A DNA stretch of 64,000 bases, taken from assembly GCA_033977485.1 (NCBI GenBank), contig CM066991.1, positions 36,329,850 to 36,393,849 on the forward strand. The letters are read 5' to 3'. Positions 45,578 through 57,038 of the stretch are shown here, piece after piece. The notes beneath the pieces were generated by a model. That model worked only from the letters and a program-made list of their open reading frames with translations, was not told where the DNA came from and made no database searches. This DNA comes from Hydrangea macrophylla. Taxonomy: Eukaryota; Streptophyta; Magnoliopsida; Cornales; Hydrangeaceae. The first letter of the stretch is position 1; each line of letters begins with the position of its first letter. Position numbers and translations under genes: made by a program.

Positions 45578-46854
45578 TTTATGGAAGGGAACCGTGTGAA
45601 CTATCGGGATCTGTTTTTATGTAGAGAACAGAGGATGGGGGTACGAAAGAAATGTGGACCATGGGAGATCTCAATCATGTGGGAGGAAGTCGAGTGGTAA
45701 GCCAAAAGTTGTGCACTGGAATAGGGGAGGAAGAGTCATGTGAAGAGGGAGTATCGAGCACAATAAAGAGCATGAAACCAAAGATATGGTAACTGAGGAA
45801 TGGAGGGGGTTCAAAACTTTTAACTTATTAGTTGCTATAAAAGCTTAACCTAAGAATGTATATCACACTCTAACACTCCCTTCAAGGTGCAACGCAGCTC
45901 GCATGTAGAGAGACAACAAGCTAGATTACAGTAATGGAGGCAAGTAACAAGGTGCAACTTGCAAATTCGACCCGAGGATGGAGACATGATTCCCATACCT
46001 CCATCACTAAGGCTCTAATATAATATTAAGTCACTAGTTGGTCTACATATATTTATAGCTACATGATATAGAAGAAGGTTTTTGCCAACTAGGACACTTT
46101 TAACCCGTAGATGATTTATATCGTCATCTGAGGGTCCAAAACCTCTTTCAGCCCTTCGCTTTCATCAGCCGCAGTACATTGGAGCATTTCCCTCCCAACA
46201 GTCCTCACCTCTCTCTCCTGACCCTCACCGCTCTCCCTCTCTCTCTCTCTCTCTCCCACCCACTCTAGCATTCCACTAGCAATATAGGCTGCAATTTACC
46301 TTTGTACTATATAAGTGGTATAGTTCTCCTTTTCATTTTCCTTCCATTTTTATTTTTCAGTTCCCAAATCCACAAATCAAATGTAAATTGACAAGTGAAT
46401 TGGCTGTTACCTGACCTTTTTTACCTTTTCAAATGTGAGGTGGGAGTGTGAGTTTTCAAATCTGCAGATCCGTGAAGTTTTTGTTGGGTATTGTGGAATT
46501 CTGAATGGTTTTTATGGTTACTTTTGGTGGTTTGTGGGTCTCATTAAATGGGTTAGAGGACTAGTTTGGGAGCATTAGTTCCTGCAGGACTTTGTATAAT
46601 GAGTTTACATATTCAGCTCGTGTGATAGTGTAATTTTTTTTTACATGTGGGTCCTATACTTATTTTGAAGGCTAAGGTTTGAGTGGACACCCACCTGTTG
46701 GAGATCTTCAGGTTTTCATCTTGGAGTTTTTTCCTGGAAATATTATTGAAAAGTCCCTCGATTTGAGTTGTGGAAGCTCAAGTCCGACTTATATTTGAAT
46801 AATCCAGCATGACCTTCAGATTTGAAAGTGTATTGATTGTGGTCTCTCATTTTT
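45578..46854. other. Intergenic stretch
   Basis: No supported gene. A CT microsatellite lies at 46215-46256. Confidence 0.5.
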
Positions 46855-47033
46855 GAGTAATGCTATGTTTCTCAAATTCTAATTTTAAATTTACAATTCA
46901 AATTATGTGGTAGTGGGTTCATTAGTTTTTGATTGGATGATGTAGAATTGGTCTCATATTATTGAAGGTGATTCCACTATCACATCACTGTCACATCATT
47001 TGGGATTAGAATTTGAGAAGTATAGCATTACTC
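46855..47033. mobile_element. MITE (GAGTAATGCTATG family), copy 3
   Basis: Inverted repeats of 29 bp (GAGTAATGCTATGTTTCTC... and its mirror ending GCATTACTC) differ at two bases or fewer. They are flanked by ATTTT on both sides, a possible target duplication. This is the best preserved copy. Confidence 0.8.
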
Positions 47034-47058
47034 ATTTTCATCTCATTAATTCAGACTA

Positions 47059-47248
47059 GACTAATGCTATATGCTTTCCAAATTCAAATCTCAACTCCTT
47101 ATCTCAAATGATATAACGGTGGGCTCACTAATTTGTTTGGAGGATGTTGAAGTGACTCCACAGTGGTCAACGGACCTATTGGATTTTGATTGATGCCACA
47201 TTATTTGAGATGATTTGGGATTTAGATTTGGGAAGCATATCATTACTC
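47059..47248. mobile_element. MITE (same family), copy 4
   Basis: It starts GACTAATGCTATATGCTTTCC and ends GGGAAGCATATCATTACTC, 26 bp after copy 3. Confidence 0.65.
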
Positions 47249-47258
47249 ATTAATTTAA

Positions 47259-47421
47259 GAGTAATGTTATGCTACTCAAATTTAATCCCAAACGATGTGG
47301 TGGTGAGTCCAGTGGCAATAATGATGGGATTATTTTAACATCATTTAATCAAAATTCAGTGGATTCACTATCACAGTATTTAAGATTTGAGATTAAAATT
47401 TGACAAGCACATCATTTCACT
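47259..47421. mobile_element. MITE (same family), copy 5
   Basis: It starts GAGTAATGTTATGCTACTC and ends with a decayed mirror (CAAGCACATCATTTCACT). It lies 11 bp after copy 4. Confidence 0.55.
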
Positions 47422-47849
47422 TAATTTAATGACAAAAGTTGTGATTGACCAAAACATGCAAGATTTGGAATTTAGTCAAGCCATGTAATGTATTAGTTTT
47501 CTTTGAATTTAAAAATTCCAAAACTTCCAAATTCCAAACCTGATTTCTGTAATCTTTAGGTTATGCAAGATTTGGAAGTTAGTTAAGCCATGTAATATAT
47601 TTGTTTTCTGTGAATTTAAAACTTTCAAAATATCCAAATTCCAAAAAGATTTCTATAATCTTTAGGTGAAGATCCATGAGTTATGAAATTTTAAAAACGA
47701 AAAATATGAATATTTTAATTGGTTGTAGACAGTAGCATACCTAGGAATTTAATCCAATGGGGTAAAATAAGAGAATATTTCCCTTTTTTTTTTTTGCGCA
47801 CAAGACAAGAAGGGTGTCAAGGGCAGGTCGTGAGGCACTAAAGCAGCTG

Positions 47850-48190
47850 TTGCTACCAGGGAGGTAGGTGGTCTGGTGGTAAGGGCCCTTCTTGTGGCCA
47901 GATAGGTCATGAGTTCGAATGGAAGGTAGGGGATGCAATGCAGAGAAACTTTGCTATCACCAAATTGTGCTTGCATGGTTAAACTTCAGTTTGACTGTGA
48001 TTGGTTCTACATATTAAGGACCCCCACTGTGGTGCCTCCGTAGGGTGGGGGGACAGCTTTGGGCAAGCAGGTTTCTTGGTTAGTGTGGCTTTCACGACGC
48101 TAAGGAACCCTGGCCTCGCGGGTGTGAGGTTCCCATGGTTACACCTAGGGAGGTTTATTTATTTATTTTTAATTTTTTTGTTTGAAAACG
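47850..48190 (+). mobile_element. SINE-like element
   Basis: An A-box-like GGTGGTCTGGTGGTAAGGG (about 47867-47886) and a B-box-like GAGTTCGAATGG (about 47911-47922) have tRNA-like spacing. The body continues through a G/C-rich segment to a T-rich tail near 48155-48180. No coding sequence is present. Edges are approximate. Confidence 0.55.
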
Positions 48191-49486
48191 AGGATTAAGT
48201 GTTACGAGGGTTACTTGTATCCCGGTGTTTTTTTTTTTTTGAAACCTAGTGTTGGCAAACTAAAAAATTAACCGTGTAAATGAGAGTAACTTTTGTTACT
48301 TTTGTTAAAGTTTTACAATTTCATAAAAAAACTTCCTACTTAAAAAATAGTCTGCTAATGCTTTTTTTTGTTCATGAATTTTGTGAGGGGAAAGAAAAGG
48401 AAAAGGAAAAGGAAAATTAATTCTCTCATATTTTTCATTGTATTTTGCTTCATGTTTAAATTACATAAAAATCAAAATGTTTTAAAATATAATTGTGATG
48501 TATGAAGGGAAATGACCCTCAGCATTCAAAATGTTTAATTTATTTTCCACGTTTAATTATTTTCCACTCATTGTCTTTTCTATCCTATCTTCCCGATCGT
48601 TTTCTTTACTACTCCAACAAAAGAAAATTTTTTTCCTCTATATTTTTCTTTTCTTTTCCTTCACTAAATCCGAGAACCAAGCCTAAAGCTCAAATATTTT
48701 AAAACAATCACATATATATATATCCTATTTTATTTTTAAAATTTTTATCTTTTCAAAAATTTCGTGGTAGCGGCTGCCAAAGTAGATCGGCCCATGGCTG
48801 TAGAGTGATTTATCTGTCTTATGTGACATAAAAATAATTTATCTAGTATAAATGTCTACTTCAATAGGTTGTAACTTTTTCATTCCTTGGCCTTTCCGGT
48901 TTTGGGTATATTTAATATTTTAAATCCATAATTTTATGAAATTTGAACTTGCAATTTTTCCCCAAAATAAAATGTGGTCATTTTCAGCCTAAATTTGGCC
49001 TTTTTAGGTTCCATTCTTGTATTTATTATACATGATCTAACAATAAAAATAATCTATTATAAATGCCACTTTTGAAACGGTCATAATTTTCACAATTTCT
49101 GGCATTTTTAGGTGTGTGCGTGTATATATATTTTTGAATTCCATGTATTTTTTTTCATGAGATCTATAAATTGTACTCGCCAATTTTTTCTCAATTTGTG
49201 CTTTTTAATGTTCAATGATAATACAGATAAATGTTATCAATTTTACTTGTTTTGTAGATAAACTTTAAACGGTCATGACTTTGTTCATTTTGTGCCCTAT
49301 TTGGGAGGTTTTTTTTCCCTCTTGATTGACTTGTCAAATTTAAAAAAAAAAAACTCATACTGTGCCTTAATTTTAACATTTTTAGCTTCAGTGAGATTAT
49401 GGACAATAATATTTCAGCGAGTGGTGGTGGGGTGCTCCCTTTTTTCACTACTACATGAATATTTTTTTCTTTTGTGTAAGTAATAA
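48191..49486. other. AT-rich intergenic stretch with diffuse repeats
   Basis: Three imperfect blocks of about 200 bp, near 48840, 49040 and 49230, share TATAAATG, CGGTCATAATTTT and TTTTTAGGTT-like pieces. No gene is visible. Confidence 0.5.
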
Positions 49487-49509
49487 CACTACAACAAATC
49501 TGATTTTTT

Positions 49510-49990
49510 GCCACGCGCGGATGCGTGGCTAATAGTCAAAACATGCGTGGCTAAAAGTATTTGCCACGAAGTCCGCGTGTCGCATGAGCGTGCGGGAAAG
49601 TGGGGTAACGAATAAAATTACGCGACGCAGTCAACGCGTTGCTAATAATATTTTTATTAGCGATGCTCACGCGCGTGGCAATTAATCCGCAAACGCGTTG
49701 CTAATAAGTGTCTTACTTAACAAAAATGACTGCGTCGCTAAAAAAAATTATTATTAGCCACGCATTGATACGTTGCTAATAGTGAGTGTAATTATCAGCC
49801 ACGCATTGGTTCGTGGCTAATAAAGCGTTATTTGCCACGCAACAAAGCGTGGGTAATACTATATTAAGTATTTCCGTAATTATCAGCAACGCTTATATGC
49901 GTGGCAAATAATGTAGTATTTACGCGTGGCAAATAGTCATTAATTATTTCAAATGATTATTAGGCACGCAATAAATGTGCGTCGCAAATA
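49510..49990. repeat. Subterminal repeats of CACTA element, left
   Basis: Many copies of GCCACGC or its mirror GCGTGGCTAAT occur in both orientations within 480 bp. A matching but smaller set is at 56430-56660. Confidence 0.75.
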
Positions 49991-50394
49991 GCTGTACCAA
50001 ATTTGATATATTCTTTTCCATTTTTTGAAAAAAAATTTTATTTGAAACAATAAACCTGCTAAAACTGCAATTCGATCAATAACCAATAATAATTCCAATC
50101 TTCATACATTCATTCCAATAATTTGTCAATAACATAACCAAACCTAGTCCGAATTTAAAAACATAGTTATTACAAACCATAATATCAAAAGATGTTCAAA
50201 TACTAGTACAAAAGTATCGTAAATATGTCTAAGGAAAAAAACAGTATAAAAATCGAGAACAAGATCATCCAATGCAGGTACTAGTGCCTCCCAATCTGAA
50301 AATAGAAAAGGAAACAAAAAAAGCATTAGTCGCAAATTTTTTATAACAATCGAACTTAAAAATAAGATAATAAAAAATGAGGTATGAAGTGTGA

Positions 50395-51740
50395 GGTCGT
50401 GTGGGAGGTGTGAGTTCTGGTCTCGTGCCTCTCCAAGTGCCGGAACTCGTATCGACCCCCTAAAACCTCAATACATAGTTATAAAAGGCCTAAGGATGTT
50501 ATTTTGCGTATTATCCCGTAACTTGCAAATCGTGTGTAGGATTTGCCTGCCATTAGTTCCTGCAAGTCTAGTCAGTCGTGTGGGAGGTGTGAGTTCCAGT
50601 CTCGTGCCTCTCCGAGTGTCGGAACTCGTTTCGACCCCCCAAAACCTCAAAACTTGCTTATAAAAGGCCTAAGGATGTTATTTTGCTTATTATCGTGTAA
50701 CTTGCAAACCGTGTGTAGGAATTGCGTGCCGTTTGTTCCCACAAGTATAGTTAGCCCTGTGGGAGGTGTGAGTTCCAGTCTTGTGCCTCTCCGAGTGCCG
50801 AAACTCGTTTCGACCCCCCAAAACCTCAAAACTTGCTTATAAAAGGCCTAAGGATGTTATTTTGCGTATTATCCCGTAACTTGCAAACCGTGTGTAAGAT
50901 TTGTGTGCCGTTAGTTTTCACAAGTCTAGTTAGTCGTGTGGGAGGTGTGAGTTCCAGTCTCGTGCCTCTCTGAGTGCCATAACTCATTTCGACCCCCCAA
51001 AACCTCAAAACTTGCTTATAAAAGGACTAAGGATGTTATTTTGCGTATTATCGCGTAACTTGAAAACCGTGTGTAAGATTTGTGTGCCGTTAGTTTCCAC
51101 AAGTCTAGTTAGTCATGTGGGAGGTGTGAGTTCCAGTCTCGTGCCTCTCCGAGTGTCGGAGCTCGTTTCGACCCCTAAAACCTCAAAACTTGCTTGTAAA
51201 AGGCCTAAGGATGTTATTTTGCTTATTAATGTGTAACTTGCAAACCGTATGTAGGAATTGCGTGCTGTTAGTTCTCACAAGTCTAGTTAGTCGTGTAGGA
51301 GGTGTGAGTTCCAGTCTCGTGCCTCTCCAAGTGTTGGAGCTCGTTTCGACCCCCTAAAACCTCAAAACTTGCTTATAAAAGGCCTAAGGATGTTATTTTG
51401 CTTATTATCGTGTAACTTGCAAACCATGTGTAGGAATTGCGTGCTGTTTGTTCCCACAAGTCTAGTTAGTCGTGTGGGAGGTGTGAGTTTCAGTCTCGTG
51501 CCTCTCCGAGTGCCAGAACTCGTTTCGACCCCTCAAAACCTCAAAACTTGCTTATAAAAGGCCTAAGGATGTTATTTTGCGTATTATCGCGTAACTTGCA
51601 AACTGTGTGTAGGATTTGTGTGTCGTTAGTTTTCGTAAGTCTAGTTAGTCGTGTGGGAGGTGTGAGTTCCAGTCTGGTGCCTCTCTGAGTGCCGAAACTC
51701 GTTTTGACCCCCCAAAACCTCAATACATAGTTATAACAGG
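50395..51740. repeat. 179-bp minisatellite inside CACTA element
   Basis: About 7.5 copies of a 178-180 bp unit start near 50398, 50577, 50757, 50936, 51116, 51293, 51472 and 51650. The unit contains GTGGGAGGTGTGAGTTCCAG and AAAACTTGCTTATAAAAGGC. Short ORFs within it are by-products. Confidence 0.9.
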
Positions 51741-51867
51741 CCTAAAAATGTTATATAAAAGGCCTAACTTATGAGTTCCAGTCTCATGTAACTTGCAAAC
51801 CGTGCATCTAAAAAGTACATTTTTTTTAACACAATAAAACTAACTATATGAAACATAACTTACCATC

Positions 51868-52890
51868 TCATACTACTAATGATCCACCCATTAAGTCCAA
51901 GCGAGCATTAAATGCGTCCATCTGCTCCTCCATTGTCAAGAGTTTTTCTTTCATCGCTTCAGCCTCTTTTTTGGCCTGTTCTGCCTCTTTGATTGCCTGT
52001 TCAGCCCTCTCATTTGCCTCCCGCATTTGCACTTCACACGTAGTGTGCGAAGCAGACTTGGACGATGGAGCGACCACCCCATATCCGAGGCCCATACCAT
52101 ATCCGGGCCTGTACCCCAATACTTTATCAAATATTTCCTTATCAATCAGCGGGGTCGACCCATCTGGGGTGGGTTGAGACTTCATTTGTTCCATACGATC
52201 CTTCAATTTACAAGAATCTAGTATTAATACAATTATTTCAAAATGAAATGTATCATTGTAACAAATTACAAATTGCCACTTACGTAATTATCGTCTGAAT
52301 GCTCACTACCCCAACGACCGGTTTTTGGGTTATAATGCGTTTTGTGATACAGGTCTATGGGGCTCACATCTGTCACCATCACTGTACCCGACTCTTGGGT
52401 TTGTGACTGCCGCTCCTTTGCCTATGTATTGAACATATGGTGTTATTATAATAGTCAAATATTTAGAAGAATGATGTTAACTTCATATATATATTGAACT
52501 CTGCAACAATTACCATATTGTAACGATGTTCAGCAAATGACATAGATCCACCAGTGTGACGTGCCTTCTGCATCGATCGACAGATAGCATTTTGCTTGCT
52601 AATGATCTGTAGTTATAAATAGTAAACACGTTAGTTCACATGGCCTTAGCAGTACTATTAAATAAGAACGAATTCAAATTATAGTATATCACCTGGAACT
52701 GTTCACTCGAATACCGTTCGCAGCAAACATTCCAATCATCTAGTGACACGCCTGGCGGGGGGTTGTCGATGGGATCCTCGCTCTTTAAGAAATGCTTGTG
52801 GAGCTCGTGCCTGTACGCCTTTAAACATTTACTCAAATAATTATTGACGGCTTCCAAGGTATGGGGATCATGAAGGTTAATATCAAATGA
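51868..52890 (-). pseudogene. CACTA second gene (Transposase_24 / TNPA-like), four exons visible
   Basis: Exons on the minus strand are about 52890-52693 (EAVNNYLSKCLKAYRHELHK, PPPGVSLDDWNVCCERYSSE), 52606-52515 (ISKQNAICRSMQKARHTGGS), about 52424-52302 (SPIDLYHKTHYNPKTGRW) and 52211-51868. The last exon holds IFDKVLGYRPGYGMGLGYG, then a coiled coil of E, A and K residues. Donor and acceptor sites fit. The domain order is that of the plant Ptta/En/Spm Transposase_24 family. Such proteins bind the subterminal repeats and help transposition. I see no stop within these exons; whether a complete 5' part exists is unclear. Confidence 0.75.
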
Positions 52891-52953
52891 TTGCTACACA
52901 GACATTAACAAGAAACATATTAGTCACTTCAATGGAAACAAATAGAATCAATG

Positions 52954-53951
52954 CTAACTAAGTGAAACATATAACACTATTGCCTTGATTTGTGCGTACC
53001 ATTCCAGTTTCATCAAGCTTGTGATATCCTTCCAACCGGCAACAGCCACTGTAGCATGCATCCGAGCAATAATTCCCAATTCAGCCTTGAAGAGACCACT
53101 ATTCTCTCCTATTGGTAGCCACAAGTCCTTTTGGATCACAATAGGGAGCGAATGCCCACCATTCTCTGCTAATTTCTTTAGCAACTTCATATTCTTGTTC
53201 CTCCCTCGAACCAGGTGCAACTCATTTCTTATACCAAGTAACTCTAGGTCCATTCGGGCTTTAGCACTATCCTTTGTTTTCCTTTCTATTTTCATTAGAG
53301 TGCCAAGAACATTATCACAGATATTCTTCTCGGTGTGCATTACATTCAAATTGTGCCGCAACATAAGCATCTTCCAATACGGTAATTCGAAGAAAATACT
53401 ACGCTTTGTCCAATTCAACTCTATCGGAGTACGCTTCCTCTTTTAATCAATGCAAGATTCGTGTCAAACGATTTGTTTGTCCAAAGGTTGATGGTCTTAG
53501 GATGAAGCAATTGCACTAGAAAGTTTAACTTTGAGAACGTCTTACAACCTGGATAAAGCTCCAGATTTGCATCCTTGAACAGGAGTCCAAGGGGACCCGA
53601 TTCTCTGGGATCACTACTACTTGAGGCACCCCCATCCAAGTCTGCCAACATTTCTCGCAAACCTTCATTACCATCACCACAGGGTTCATCGCCGTCCTCA
53701 TCCTTACTCAATACTTCGTAAGCCTCCCTGTGATTGAACCATATAATGTAAGTGCTCTGCATCCCTTTGTCGAGCAAATGCGCTCTCACTATATCTATGT
53801 GCATAAATTCCCTATTCCCACACATCTCACACGGACATATTATCCTACTACCACTATCTGCACGCGGCCGTGCATACTCAATGAAATCGTCAACCCCGTT
53901 CTCAAACTCGGGTAAATATCTAGTTTTAATCTTCATCCATTGCTTATCCAT
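52954..53951 (-). pseudogene. CACTA transposase (TNPD/Transposase_21), core deleted
   Basis: The N-terminus (MDKQWMKIKTRYLPEF, PCEMCGNREF, AHLLDKGMQSTYIIWF) is the transposase-associated domain. LLHPKTINLWTNKSFD marks the start of the transposase proper. The sequence then jumps, near 53440-53460, to WTKRSIFFELPYW and LRHNLNVMHTEKNICDNVLGT, which normally lie hundreds of residues downstream. The catalytic core between them is missing and the two parts are in different frames. The element therefore cannot move itself. Confidence 0.85.
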
Positions 53952-53954
53952 ATC

Positions 53955-56160
53955 TGCTACCTATCACAAGTTCAACAAAAAAAAAACTAAGTCCTATATA
54001 GAATCGAATATTGTGACCACAATCAACAAAAAACTAAAGTGCTTAAACAGTCCTTAGCTAGAAAACCCAGTTAAGAAACAACTATCCCTGATCTTCTTTA
54101 ATTTTCTTTCTTTTTTCTTTATAATGAGGAATGAAAGTATAGAATTTATAATGAGTGAAATATTTAATACGTGGAGTTAGTTCGGTAAGTAAAAGGACGC
54201 ATTTGGAATTAGTAGGGAGGAAAATAAAGAAATGGAAATTTTTGACTAGCTTTTGTGTTTTAATTTCCAACAAATTAATTACAAGATAATAATAATTCTC
54301 CTGGGAAAAAGTAGTTTTGAAAAATTAAGGCTTTGTAATTGGCTTATATGAATATGGGGTGGGAATGAAAAGAAAAAACAAATCAAAACAATTTCCTTGT
54401 ATGATATTTTAGAAAATATATAAACATTAGTTATATATAAGAAATTAAATGGGTCATGATATATATATAAACATTAGTTAGTGCTCTTAGAAATGATTTA
54501 GAGGCTACCGAAAGAGGCGGAGGGGGAGGGGAGGGGGGCCATTTGAAATAATATTAATTATGGTAAAACTTGTGCTTAAACTCGTCAATTATATCACAAT
54601 GAACACTATGGAGCCATTCAATTTTATAGCAATGTTTACGAGGGGATAACAAGAAGATCATAGTGATTTGGAATTTTGAACTCTGTGCTACTTCGCTATA
54701 AAGGTAATAAAAGTAACTAGAAAATCATCTTCCGAGTTCCAAAGCATTTATTCCCATTATTCTCCACCTTTGACACTCCATATCCATTTTAAGAGGAAAG
54801 GATATATGTGCTAGATAACTATAGAGTCCAAAATGTTTAACTTTACTAGGAAAGAAATGAAAACATGCCACAATGCACAATCAAGTGTAATTGTGAGGGA
54901 AAAAAATTGAGAATGATGAGGGTGATGAGTCTCAATTAAATCATTGCATTAACCAATCATTAGAAACACAAAAATAAAAGTTGTGGTCAGCTTGTCAAGT
55001 TAACCTCATTCTGGTCTTTTTTTTTTTTTTAATGAAATACCATTTAAGCTGACAAGAGCTGGTAACTACCAGCCTTGAAATTCCAATTGTTGAGGAAAAA
55101 AATTTAGTAAGATGTCCACTATTTTGAAGATATCATCTTACTAAAAGATTTGGAAAGAGATATCTAATAAGCAAACACCAATAGAATACTATATGCATAT
55201 AATATGGAACTCTACTCAGGTTTTATTATAGGAAAATCACCAAGTCTATCAACATGATAGGAAAATCACCAACTCTACTCAGGTTTGTTTCCTAGTCCTT
55301 TCAATCAGTTCATCTCTGTGCATTATATATATATATATATGTATATTCAAACCCATCAACACAATTATTATTATTTTTAGATTTGAAGCAGAAACATTTT
55401 AGATCTTGAAACAGTAGTGCTATTCAATTTCATTCCCTAAATTTGGGGATTTTGGAGTGAAATTAGGGAAGACAATTTTAAGGTACAACATTTCCATGTT
55501 ATGTCCAAATTTGGGGATTTTGGAGTGAAATTAGGGAAGACAATTAGTGCTGTCTATTGTAAGGTACATCATTTACTTGTTATGTCACACTAATATATCT
55601 GATTAATAGTTGAATATCAGAGGATAAAGTGAGCTGGGTAACAAATCAAACACTGTTAATGTATTCTCTTTAGAAAGTATATGAAAGAAAATGTGTTATT
55701 GTTATCAAGGCCTACTATATAACTAATTATCCCACTTTTGGGCTTATTCTCACATATTCATATATCTCTAAGCATGTAGATGTGTTTCTCCTCTCCTTTT
55801 TTCCCAGTAGAAAAAAAAAATGTAGGATGTAGATGTGTTTCTCCTCACATATTCATATAGTACATATTCATTATCCCGCTTTTGGGCTTTTATATGTCTA
55901 CACTAGGCATGTAGAGAAATAATATATTTAATTATATCTCTAAGCATGTAGAAGAACTTGAGCTAGAAAGGACAACCTGTGATGTGAGTTTATCCATGTT
56001 CTTACTGTACTTCAAACTCACTAATCAACAAACCAGTAATCTCAAGAAACCTAGATGAAAAATGAAATCTACGAAATCAATTAATTAAGACCTTCTTTAC
56101 TGTTAATCTTATCAATTTCCCCAAATTTGTTTTAACCCTAACACACCAACACACACACAT
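53955..56160. other. CACTA 5' internal region
   Basis: AT-rich sequence with no supported coding region. A 50-bp duplication (ATTTGGGGATTTTGGAGTG) lies at about 55440 and 55508. Confidence 0.5.
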
Positions 56161-56170
56161 AGAGAGAGAA

Positions 56171-56219
<49 letters not shown>

Positions 56220-56290
56220 GAGGAACACATACCGGCGGTGGCGGCGACGGCGACGGCGACTGGAGGCAGCGGCGGCGGCTGCTGGCTGGA
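56161..56290. repeat. GA microsatellite and GGC-rich tract near CACTA 5' end
   Basis: A GA run at 56161-56216 is followed by CGGCGG-rich sequence to about 56290. This looks like a transcribed leader of the minus-strand transposase. Confidence 0.75.
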
Positions 56291-56688
56291 GGCAGTGTGT
56301 GGTCGCCAGGCTTCTCTTCTTCTTTTTCGTTTTCTTCTTTTCTTCTTTTTCTTCTTTTCTGTGTGAGAGTTTCTTTTGAGAGGGAAAGAGTTTCTTTTGA
56401 GAGGGAAATGTATAGAGGGAAATGAAAATTTATTTGCCATGCGCCCTGAACGTGGCAAATACAAATAAAATTATTTGCCACATGCATGGTGCGTGGCAGA
56501 TAATTTTAAAACTTTTTGCTATGCAAATGTGTGTTGCAAATAATTACCCTTGACTTTACTGAAATATAGTTGCCACATTTTATAAGTGCGTCGCCAATTG
56601 GTTAGTACGTCGCAAAAAAACATTATTAACCACGCAATCGGCGCGTGAAAAATAATGTGCGTCACTGAAAAGCAGATTTGTTGTAGTG

Positions 56689-57038
56689 ATATAAGATGCA
56701 TTTAAGATTAGCTTCTTTTGTCTTTTGATTTTAGAAATTTAGGTGAAAGAGAAGTAATTGCCAAGAGTTTAAAATCTAATCTGATTGTTACTTTAAAAAG
56801 TCCTTGAACGTAAAATTTTGTTTAATATCCATATACGCTCAAGGAAAATTTTACTTAATACTCATATACGGCCAAGTGAAAGCTCTCTTATTATTTATGT
56901 AGAAATGATCTTTCTCTAATTAGGAATCTGAATTATCCTTACTCTAGTCTCTAAAATAAATGGTATGCACTTATTACTCAATTGCCCTTACGTTTTCAGA
57001 TATTATTGTTTTTCTTTTTTACTACCGAATATATTTTT
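56689..57038. other. Spacer between CACTA element and duplicate copy 2
   Basis: 350 bp with no gene. It contains a local repeat (CATATACG...AATTTTACTTAATA near 56830 and 56860). It ends at the duplication junction. Confidence 0.5.

Larger units (their letters stand above)
49487..56688 (-). mobile_element. CACTA (En/Spm) DNA transposon, 7.2 kb, deletion derivative
   Basis: Both ends carry the inverted repeat CACTACAACAAATCTG (49487-49502, 56673-56688). Subterminal GCCACGC/GCGTGGC repeats are dense at 49510-49990 and 56430-56660, as expected for TNPA-type binding sites. The minus strand holds a transposase with its core deleted and a multi-exon Transposase_24 gene. The three flanking bases are TAA and ATA, so the target duplication is not clear. 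Confidence 0.92.

Noticed and set aside
50391..51723. Chain of similar ORFs on both strands
   Set aside because: They arise from the 179-bp minisatellite, not from a gene family.
56077..56487. Long ORFs over the GA and GGC tracts
   Set aside because: Driven by simple repeats; best read as a CACTA leader.
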